Origin: a virus
Reading direction: 5' to 3' (one strand)
DNA: 25,050 nucleotides
IMG/VR virus record: IMGVR_UViG_3300030333_002541
Coordinates: 1-25,050 of that record
The notes beneath the pieces were generated by a model. That model worked only from the letters and a program-made list of their open reading frames with translations. It had not been told where the DNA came from and searched no databases. The translations under genes were made by a program, and so were the position numbers. Shown piece after piece: positions 22,101 to 25,050 of the stretch (the first letter of the stretch is position 1; each line of letters begins with the position of its first letter).

Positions 22101-22397
22101 AATTTTTAAATATCCATAACGTTCAGGAAAACCTACAGTAGAGTTTACTGAGATAGTTGTATCAAACGCATTAATTGCTCCATCTAAATTAGTTGATGTA
22201 ACAAGAGATTGTTGACGGAAAGAGTCATTCTTAATATATTGATCTAAATTCTCCGCAAGATCAATTGGTGCTCCTTGAGCTTCTTGTGATTTATAATATT
22301 GCTGCAAAAATTCTCCAAACAGTGGAGACTCACTTCTAATCTGTTCAGGAATCTGATTAGAGACTACCGAGTAAGTTTTGGCTCTTGTTTCTATCAT
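10158..22397 (-). CDS. 7: Giant gp7-like baseplate wedge protein with many repeated beta modules and a YHYH domain
   Basis: This 4079-residue protein (roughly 430-440 kDa) fills about half of the window. Its N-terminal 270 residues carry a gp7 core. KDLYTTKGTDDSFEILFRAL (about 194-213) and KLIGQTLYQ (about 251-259) correspond to T4 gp7 DFYSTKGIEASYKFLFKVL and DLVGQTIYT, which lie late in the 1032-residue T4 protein. A YLKIDNEIITYTS module (71-125) interrupts that core. The rest is a long chain of modules: at least twelve GG-x-GY units, about nine H-x-x-x-GD units (for example NHGLNTGDQVIYES near 1875), and two FDG/LNE units near 3300 and 3555. There is also a histidine-rich block (PYHTHNGRKMVGPRH, about 554) and a YHYH-type domain at about 1280-1370. 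It follows gp6 by 5 bases. gp7 links inner and outer baseplate in T4; the extra length probably forms peripheral arms. The gp7 assignment rests on the N-terminus and gene order. Confidence 0.85.
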   Translation of the reverse strand: MIETRAKTYSVVSNQIPEQIRSESPLFGEFLQQYYKSQEAQGAPIDLAENLDQYIKNDSFRQQSLVTSTNLDGAINAFDTTISVNSTVGFPERYGYLKIDNEIITYTSKSKRQFFDCKRAFSAVTSLFNSDESDRLTFSTSESAAHVDDSVVHNLSNLFLIEFFRKYKELYVPGLQDRSFVSGLDQSLFAKQAKDLYTTKGTDDSFEILFRALYGATATIVKPYENTIKPSDADYRITEDLVVVALSGDPYKLIGQTLYQDAVDGVLNYSYGSIANVISYNREGNTLYQISLDAGSDKDISESGSIYGKFSITPTTRTVTDEIASVNTIYVDSTIGFPSSGTLVIDGKEITYTSITTTQFLGLSNNTAAINRDALVRLKSSIYGYDDDGNKITVRITGVVSDFVIPGPSNQMVTGDSIDVQNLGILEDTKKSFTEWIYNVPNIFNVETVEDIGNGNTKITCPEVHLLYIGDKVTLVDQTTSAESSAEVVDVPSNKIAILSGVGFIDLAHTFKARNQLIRAEVLPAVKQPTYKFSANVSNAYDLNVVGIVSGVPYAGPYHTHNGRKMVGPRHTDAPHDYIEGTPENQTYVTSSSIPYYANQQLNADLRGISVKIASTFSGETISTSRSHDFITGDEVYYVPGTTTTSTLIDGVVSTSTTTLPLSPLTEGSYFAYKVDDQSFKLAYSRANIDAGKFIDISGNSAGITTHEFASRLKDKAIDSQRLVRRFSEPVFDSSGEEFTTIPGEKTGMFVNGVELANYKSRDAIYYGELEGVNVLNGGSGHDVINPPELLITDNAGVGATGHVNVKGSFERIDVKYAGFDYLEQPQITISGGNGVGAKAEAKMKQGTHAPTLDVEVGINTSDNIIGFTTYHLFNNGERVFYRQNNGTAVGTGTTSLGDGSIYFVGLSSNTAITLHSHYDDAIAGINTIDLSDKGSGTQKFESVDKKNVVDKIFITNPGTGYEYKKRSVLVTGINTARNTINIKNHGYKDGEILTYETTGTAISGLVTTAQYQALVVDNNNFRVALAGVGGTLTESYDNGTYVRFTGVGVGTHIFNYQPISVSISGELGISSSLGDYHATMIPVVRGSVTTVDLTQNGSGYGNSSIVSYNRTPNIDFLAGSGAELRPVIQDGKIDQVIVTRGGTGYNSPPEIITSGIGTYATLTPVIEDGVITSVTVVNGGVGFVTDRSFLSVETAVDAAGRAPVIEPKVKAWELDNVKRYKSLIKLDDGFMEPSTATFGSQFTHLYAPRKLREMLPSLKLNGEKDYGTYDLEYENAEEVSENHSPILGFAYDGNPIYGPYGFANIDGGAIRRMVPGYELNATRSLGPSVGDWELGSFTNDYTFTNKGDLDKYNGRFCKTPDYPEGTYAYFATIDSSSQQDATFDKYFTPVFPYAVGEAFKSKPDSYNFSPDSITDKVELDKGGYVRNIYPYKLSFNASDYEYVKRPDKNVDDFASIVYAATGGVESVKIEYGGVDYKVGDQVIFDNTETGGSNASSRVTKIGGKDIVKISSSTTKKDGVTFEVALDKKKVIARTPAPHDFKNGDFVSVSGISSQSIINLDGVYNIGVNTSTFKVATGIGSTGVTGIVTFIPINGDVAVLQPTDVIGISTEQMFVVNIDEFNSRIRVIREYGGTVGTAYTQGSIIEEKPRALTLNVGVKTDKEIKLQNSTYFDPSEVVGLGTTAGVGINSVISVTAPGLAVGVGTSVAIPTRSIYIPSHNFNTGDSLTYSSGGGTVVSVSTDGVNNFNLPTQVYSINLGQNIIGLTSMPVGMGSTGYVVGVGSTAAEQLYFHSVGTGVTHSLTTQDTQLTGILEKVVVTATATTAHGLGIGDTVFLSVLPGITSSYIVKYNDYNRKTTVGLATFLQGDVSTTNNTISITNHGLNTGDQVIYESTSAVSGLSDNSGYFVIKDNSDQIRLASNYHNATIQYPLAVSLASTGGAVTHSLLPINPLLTVTRGQKLELNVADSSLANVSGGTTYSAFSVNFYRDQDFKHEFLTVTPDQFDVSTSGSVGITGGRVFLQTNAKTPEILYYNLTPVNPDRITTVQSEIVVDKTVKNYNTIKLVDSLYDGNFKLSAIGSTTFTFNVPKEPESAEYTNITADLSYTTSSEGALGPIADVKITNKGFGYNIIPGISTVRRTYTGAAATTYGNGCVLRVESDSIGKVQTTHITNPGYEFPYDQTLRPTGALPSLFKIDRFRTLDHIGLSSGGHNYSIAPKLIVKDRVSGLILDECDIVTEVSGSVGVSSAIIKKNTKRLQDPKPTIIPIHNSNGVGIETVGFTTTSATVELTLDTDFSSGQDFPFAVGDKVLVEGVGIATTGFGYNSSEYDYNLFTLNSITPNFGGANPKVTFVLENDNPGEYDPDASAGRVIPEKHFPGFEPVTRKGDFNLKETITQETLTGTKTGTVIGWNRNNNTLRVATSDVFEDGREIEGGSSNQVGFIQSIESFDSTFDVGPLVEQRQGNQNITGFLNDSRQRVADNDYYQAFSYAIKSPVQYATWKDVVSEITHTSGFKKFSDMEIESFDGRPNDADEQGAGSYGTGGIGFPNPSRGSASANVGVQTVSIKVDLSAVTDVDTRLDFDQASELSVEVAGISSANQITVSKEIVLENKILTDYEEARTNRVLSIDDIGDLFSSTPRTDPFEKFDFVNKDTFSAHRYFYHIKDTRYTGETQTGFFNIVQDGSYSYINQYSIDSSGFLGYFDYVFSGAFANVNFYPTKYELNNYVIDFLAVDFNRMTGVGTGAVTGIGSTSIGDLVTVTGFTTTTSIGAASTILGISSSNSAANKVIVEVVQTEAGIATHQLAELNIIHDRTGNDSGTGFVDYGTFSSGPMIGTFGVETNGPTNLNFYPNAGVNTTCAVKIVDYEFNANATGVGSTTMIESMMESFYTSISASGTPGENKICGFTSTEYEGAHFIVNIEDTTNTKAALTELLVSHSSDGITAQTYSAEYGEVLTYDDDGNGLDVGLGTVGAGFSGSDFCLYFTPNASIATKVRVFGQTLENQRSGGISTIGIGTGSDSIGQFRTGEGTYSGTLSVVKRNFNLTHRNRPIFRKVWDPEVDTSIVSIDANTIQIADHFLVSGEKLTYAYDGAGIATSGGVIGTTVYAVKVSEDLIRLSPTASDALATPPTTLGFTTVGTGNSHSITCHKQDTKCLIALDNNIQSPIVSTGVTVGLVSTMNASQVNARITGIASMIGGDIIKIDDEYMRVKSTGYGGVADQLLVDRGWLGSDLGVHTATSTDPAVVTKYDGNYTILGNSLNFVEPPYGEEGYAGLQTRSTFQGRSFIRTAESDDSEAYKDNLLFDSISKDFTGIAKTFTLTSESGSVVGFSTNNGVFLLNEIFQGPDVDYTLTEDVSGISSITFTGTASSVTSDLNVGTLPRGGILVNVGSSEGMGYQPLVAAGGTAIVSGLGTIESISIGNSGSGYRIGIQTVYVGVGTSGATGYPNIVSIGTAVVESGYIVSIGVTDGVSAGYTFTNPPKVFIDAPTGYENIPLVAAGGSTTNGVDATVDITVGLGNSVIQFKIGDTGRNYAVGDVLTVPANTANFAGIPTTGTPANFKDFQIIVESVHDDSFSAWTFGQLEVLDNFSPFFDGVKKSFTIKKAGVPVSLRSAKGSPIRIQDNLILFINDILQDPGVSYEFKGGSVIDFLEAPKAGDTLKVYYFKGSAADSVFVDIIETIKKGDKIRLRDEATKSSTFGFDQTERIVSGIQTSDKFSTVQYFGPGITTNTAMERPMTWSKQKDDIVVDGVYVSKARIINESAITPSTRIISNVGVGSTTIYVQSLRPLFDDSEEGYTGSELNLIIVDENTPKISAAATAIVSDTGTISLDLTNAGMGYTEAPTVSISTYFGVTTLSTASATVSAAGTVNTITVDEVGAGYTNATTPLVLIGEPTGVADTLGTPVMQGDFGFISGIAATTVGVASTGLIFDLYVNELFRDATRVGTAVTISALTVGDIFYVHNSNTGIGLTSYGTGTGIGTVGIGSTFIDNIYEAMAVSYSENYVVGVGTTGVQRVTVSVSSTDSVTTGINSYFGNYTFGKLTNVTRDSDPHAFNIVTDNGITGLATAPVIRRIKNVKRSY
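18285..18560 (-). other. YHYH-type domain inside the gp7-like protein
   Basis: Residues about 1280-1370 of the giant protein contain HSPILGFAYDGNPIYGPYGF, followed about 60 residues later by LDKYNGRFCKTPDYPEGTYA and YFATID. This order (HSP, DG-x-PIYGP, NGR, P-E-GTYAY) is the signature of the YHYH domain, otherwise found in secreted bacterial proteins and in large virion proteins of marine phages. Its biochemical role is not known to me. The tetrapeptide YHYH itself is not present near this segment. Confidence 0.7.
18835..19135 (-). repeat. Tandem block of three glycine-aromatic (GG-x-GY) protein modules in the gp7-like gene
   Basis: Three successive units are encoded here: DLTQNGSGYGN, VIVTRGGTGYNSPPEIIT and VTVVNGGVGFVTD, spaced by about 40 residues. 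Each is preceded by a strand pair of the form V-I-(Q/E)-D-G-x-I. The repeat is clear in protein but the DNA of the copies has diverged, so these are old duplications. At least nine further copies are scattered through the gene, near residues 775, 820, 955, 1467, 2120, 2205, 3417, 3524, 3828 and 3873. Confidence 0.7.
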
Positions 22398-22402
22398 TAG
22401 TA

Positions 22403-24475
22403 TTAATATCCGCCGTTGATTGAATTAGCTGTTACTTCAGTAGAATTAAATGTTGTAGAAGTGGTATAAGTTGTTGCATAAGAAGTATCAACTTCTTGTA
22501 CAGTGTATGATTCAGTACCAGTTATAGTTGTATATTGAGGAACTCCTCTTACTAAAGGAGATTCACGGTCATCTCTTCCATTAGGGAAACTAGAACTAAC
22601 CACATAGTTAGAACCAGATATATCAGCACCAGAAGATATAGTATCGGAAACCATCGTAACTAAACTGTTACTATTATCTAGTTGCAAATAAAGATCCTGT
22701 AATCCGATAACATCATAAGACTTAGGTGTACCACTGATTTGTATAGTTGGTTGATCACCAGCAATAGTTGTTGAATTAATAATTAGAGCATTTAATAGTA
22801 TTTCACCTTTCGTATAATCTATTGTACCAATATTATTTCTAACAACTGCAACCTGGTTAGAAGCTAATAGTTTGAATAAAATTACTCTACCACTCTTTCT
22901 ATCTGGATTAGGTATATCAGAAAGATAAACTGTTCCACTTATACCACTAACAGTAAAACCAGAAGACTTAATATTATAACCATTTAATGAATTAACATTA
23001 AATGCATTACCATAACAAAGTTCATATGTTGCTAAGTCATTCAAAGCAGGTCTTAAATCTCTTCTCATAGAGACTCTAGTGATATTAGAGGTAATAGCAC
23101 TATCAGTCTTATCGATTAAATTCAATGCCTTAGAGAACTTAAATCGTGCTCCAAAGGTGTTTAATTCACTTGACTTAGCATATGTATCCAAAGTGCTAAT
23201 AACCGCTGTTTTAAGGGCATTTACACTATTCGTAGCGTTAGCATTATAATATACACTACTATCCAATTCAACATACAGATACTTAAGATCTATAATGTTT
23301 GGAAGGATTCCAGCAACTGTATAACGCTTTAATTTGTTCTTAAGTTCAATTTTCTCAATTTGAGACAAATATTTACCATTTCTTGGTTTTATACTAATAA
23401 AGACTCTACCAAATTGTGGAGGACTTGTATCTTCACCACCATACACTGAAACTGACTCTGTATTAGAGTAAATTTTAGTAACAATTGCTTTATAGTCGTC
23501 TGCAGTCACTGCACGGTTCTGAGCAGAGTAAACTAATGGTGCATATTTCTTAATTGACTGAACTGATTCAATTGAAGCCCCATTTTCTGCTTTTTGGGTT
23601 GATGTAAGTAAAGAAATTCCTTCAGTAACAACAACACCTGTATTATCTTCAATATTTCCAGTAAATGTAAACGAATCTACACCATTTGCATCTAAACCAT
23701 TAGTAGAAATGTAATTTACTGTTATAAAATTAGAATCTTCAAGTTTTTTACCAAACTTACCGTCTCCAAACAGTATTTCATACTTTTCATCAGCAACTTC
23801 TTGTAAAAGGAAGATTAAAGAAGTGTTTGTAACGTCAACAATGTTATTTGTTAACTTATAAATGGTTTTTAAGTTAGTTGCAGCACTATTAGGTGATACA
23901 CTTACCTTAATTGTTGATGTATCGATCCCATCATTCGGTAAAATGAACTTTTCAATGGGAACATCGTCTCCAGTCTCTCTATAAGTGAAAGTTTTCGTTA
24001 AATATGACCCTTCTTTAATTTCAACATTAGAAAAAGTTGCAATTTCATCAACAACAGGTACTGTTACATCATTCATTATAGCAAAACTATAATTTTCACT
24101 CGCAAAAGTGTTAGAAACAGCTACAATTCCTGCTTTTAATGTTAAAGTTAGTGGTTGAACTGAATATGTAGACGTATCAACGAAAAAACTTACCTTTGCA
24201 GTTGCTGCTTGCTTCGATCTAGGGGTATATCCAACGTTTCGAGCCAAAGCGGCAACATTTTCTCTTAAAGTTGCACTATCAATGAAGACTTCATTAGCAA
24301 CCATGTTGCTATTATAGGCAGTAATGTAAGAATTATACGCAAGAGTGTCTATTAGGACCGACATGTTCGATCCTTCGAAGTCAAAATCGGTAAAATTAGA
24401 ATTTGCCCTCAAATAATCCTTAATTTGAGTCTTTATTTGGTCAAAATCTAGATTTGTAAACTGAGTTAATGGCAT
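22403..24475 (-). CDS. 6: Baseplate wedge protein gp6
   Basis: This 690-residue protein is close to T4 gp6 in length (660, from memory). Conserved points are the helical N-terminus with DFEGSNMSVLIDTLAYN (32-48), T4 DFEGSRLNVLCDLLAYN. Others are FGDGKFGKKL (236-245), STNGLDANG (257-265; T4 STNGADANG), RAVTADDYKAIV (321-332; T4 RCVTATDYDTFV) and IKPRNGKYL (362-370; T4 AKPKSGLYL). gp6 dimers form the inner ring of the baseplate and belong to the family shared with phage P2 gpJ and Mu gp47. The gene starts directly after the TAA of gp25 (TAAATG, no gap), and the gp7-like gene follows after 5 bases, so gp25, gp6 and gp7 probably form one transcription and translation unit. No strong Shine-Dalgarno sequence precedes the ATG, consistent with coupling. 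The identification is secure. Confidence 0.95.
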   Translation of the reverse strand: MPLTQFTNLDFDQIKTQIKDYLRANSNFTDFDFEGSNMSVLIDTLAYNSYITAYNSNMVANEVFIDSATLRENVAALARNVGYTPRSKQAATAKVSFFVDTSTYSVQPLTLTLKAGIVAVSNTFASENYSFAIMNDVTVPVVDEIATFSNVEIKEGSYLTKTFTYRETGDDVPIEKFILPNDGIDTSTIKVSVSPNSAATNLKTIYKLTNNIVDVTNTSLIFLLQEVADEKYEILFGDGKFGKKLEDSNFITVNYISTNGLDANGVDSFTFTGNIEDNTGVVVTEGISLLTSTQKAENGASIESVQSIKKYAPLVYSAQNRAVTADDYKAIVTKIYSNTESVSVYGGEDTSPPQFGRVFISIKPRNGKYLSQIEKIELKNKLKRYTVAGILPNIIDLKYLYVELDSSVYYNANATNSVNALKTAVISTLDTYAKSSELNTFGARFKFSKALNLIDKTDSAITSNITRVSMRRDLRPALNDLATYELCYGNAFNVNSLNGYNIKSSGFTVSGISGTVYLSDIPNPDRKSGRVILFKLLASNQVAVVRNNIGTIDYTKGEILLNALIINSTTIAGDQPTIQISGTPKSYDVIGLQDLYLQLDNSNSLVTMVSDTISSGADISGSNYVVSSSFPNGRDDRESPLVRGVPQYTTITGTESYTVQEVDTSYATTYTTSTTFNSTEVTANSINGGY

Positions 24476-24877
24476 TTATCTAAATGATTCTAATAGAAAA
24501 TTGAGTGATTGAGGTTGTGCTTCAATCCCAACAATATCATAAACAATTGTTACGTCATATGCGTTAGAATCATAGTAAGGAATGACTTCTACACTCCGTA
24601 AACTGACTCTTGGTTCAAAATTATCAATAGTTTCAGTAATTTCTTCACTTATAGCAGATGCTGATGTAGTATCCATCAACTCAAATAGACTTTTACTCAA
24701 CCTAGAACCCAAATTTGGATTAAAAGGACGTTCTTGAAGCTGAGTTAAGACTAAATTTTTGACTGCACGAGATATCGCATTCTCATTCTTCAGAGGAATT
24801 ACGTCTCTGGTAATAGGATGAGGTACAAAAGACAGAGAAATGTCCTTAAAAGTACGTGATACTCGTTGGACAGGCAT
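24476..24877 (-). CDS. 25: Baseplate wedge protein gp25
   Basis: This protein of 133 residues compares with 132 for T4 gp25 (from memory). The core motifs are ERPFNPNLGSRLSKSLFELM (49-68; T4 SRPFDPEFGCDLSDQLFENM) and DNFEPRV (85-91; T4 NYEPRI). The EPR tripeptide at 88-90 is the hallmark of the gp25/GPW/TssE family. gp25 binds the gp6 dimer at the centre of the wedge and helps nucleate tail sheath assembly. Despite the old family name it is not a lysozyme. A candidate late promoter, CTAAATA, lies 20 bases before the ATG. The gene is followed without a gap by gp6. The start chosen gives a normal family length and the only sensible N-terminus. Confidence 0.95.
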   Translation of the reverse strand: MPVQRVSRTFKDISLSFVPHPITRDVIPLKNENAISRAVKNLVLTQLQERPFNPNLGSRLSKSLFELMDTTSASAISEEITETIDNFEPRVSLRSVEVIPYYDSNAYDVTIVYDIVGIEAQPQSLNFLLESFR

Positions 24878-24897
24878 TTAACGCTACTATTTTTTAT

Positions 24898-24904
24898 TAT
24901 TTAG
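24898..24904 (-). promoter_or_regulatory. Candidate late promoter (CTAAATA) upstream of gp25
   Basis: On the minus strand CTAAATA overlaps the TAA stop codon (24901-24903) of the upstream partial gene and is followed by an A-rich stretch leading to the gp25 ATG at 24875-24877. It would start transcription of the gp25-gp6-gp7 unit. It has the same heptamer and the same overlap with a stop codon as the motif before gp8. Confidence 0.6.
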
Positions 24905-25050
24905 ACACGTTTTTCTGGATTAAACAATTCTTTATCATCACCGTATGGGTCTTCGTTCTCTAGATCTTGAAGGATTGCCCTTTCATACAGTTCTCCGTCG
25001 TTTTTTCTTCTCTTTTTAGGGGTTAAATCATCTTCCCAGATCTCTCTAAG
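24901..25050 (-). CDS. 3' end of an unidentified gene upstream of gp25
   Basis: Reading in from the right edge, 49 codons are open before a TAA at 24901-24903. The visible C-terminus is very charged: it contains LTPKKRRKNDGELYERAILQ, followed by an acidic DLENEDPYGDD stretch, and ends in FNPEKRV. No conserved domain is visible in this short piece. In T4-like phages gp5 (baseplate hub) or gp53 (wedge) genes commonly lie just before gp25, so a tail or hub component is possible. The visible residues do not show it. The coding call rests on the open frame reaching the edge, the protein-like composition and the tight 23-base spacing to gp25. Confidence 0.6.
   Translation of the reverse strand, partial: LREIWEDDLTPKKRRKNDGELYERAILQDLENEDPYGDDKELFNPEKRV

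Noticed and set aside
10158-22397. Possibility that the 12.2-kb frame is an artefact of assembled repeats or a fusion caused by sequencing error
   Set aside because: The frame stays open throughout, repeat copies are diverged in DNA rather than identical, the gene junctions on both sides are normal, and both ends look like natural termini.
24473-24480. GATAAATG at the gp25-gp6 junction, resembling a late promoter
   Set aside because: It contains the gp6 start codon itself, so it cannot start a message with a leader, and the last base does not match. gp6 is better explained by coupling to gp25.
24476-24877. gp25 annotated as a lysozyme
   Set aside because: The old family name suggests this, but the protein is a structural wedge component with the EPR motif and no lysozyme catalytic signature.
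1-25050. Search for a diversity-generating retroelement, tRNA, CRISPR array, insertion sequence or host metabolic gene
   Set aside because: I saw no reverse transcriptase, no cloverleaf-like segment, no regularly spaced direct repeats and no transposase. All the DNA is accounted for by virion genes.

Overview
The window looks like part of the structural-gene cluster of a T4-like marine myovirus, most probably a cyanophage. All genes lie on the minus strand, the DNA is AT-rich, and genes are packed with gaps of 0 to about 25 bases or short overlaps. Four products align with T4 baseplate or neck proteins as I remember them: gp25, gp6, gp8 and the N-terminus of gp13. A fifth, a 4079-residue giant, carries a recognisable piece of gp7 at its N-terminus. 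The host call is an inference: no host-derived or photosynthesis gene is present, and a T4-like phage of another marine bacterium (for example a pelagiphage) is possible.

Read in the direction of transcription (high to low coordinates), the layout is as follows. First comes the 3' end of an unidentified gene (24901-25050). Then follow gp25 (24476-24877), gp6 (22403-24475), the giant gp7-like protein (10158-22397) and an enlarged gp8 (8569-10134). Next are a 2556-residue DUF4815-type virion protein (895-8565), a 65-residue coiled-coil protein (701-898) and a 125-residue probable beta-sandwich protein (334-711). The last is the start of neck protein gp13 (1-310, cut by the window edge). This follows T4 order (25/6/7/8 ... 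13). The T4 genes 9, 10, 11, 12 and wac are not recognisable, and the DUF4815 protein and the two small proteins occupy their place.

The proteins should work together in the virion. gp25, gp6 and gp7 build the baseplate wedge with gp8. The DUF4815 protein is likely the peripheral baseplate or fibre-bearing component, and gp13 belongs to the neck. Three candidate late promoters (CTAAATA twice, GATAAATA once) sit 18 to 21 bases upstream of gp25, gp8 and gp13, each overlapping the stop codon of the preceding gene.

The most notable feature is module sharing. Small beta-type modules recur many times inside the gp7-like giant, and some of the same modules occur in gp8 and the DUF4815 protein. gp8 is enlarged by such an insertion, and the gp7-like core itself is interrupted by one. 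The giant also carries a YHYH domain and a histidine-rich motif. I see no tRNA, CRISPR array, insertion sequence, integrase, reverse transcriptase or host metabolic gene. No stretch longer than about 25 bases lacks a gene.
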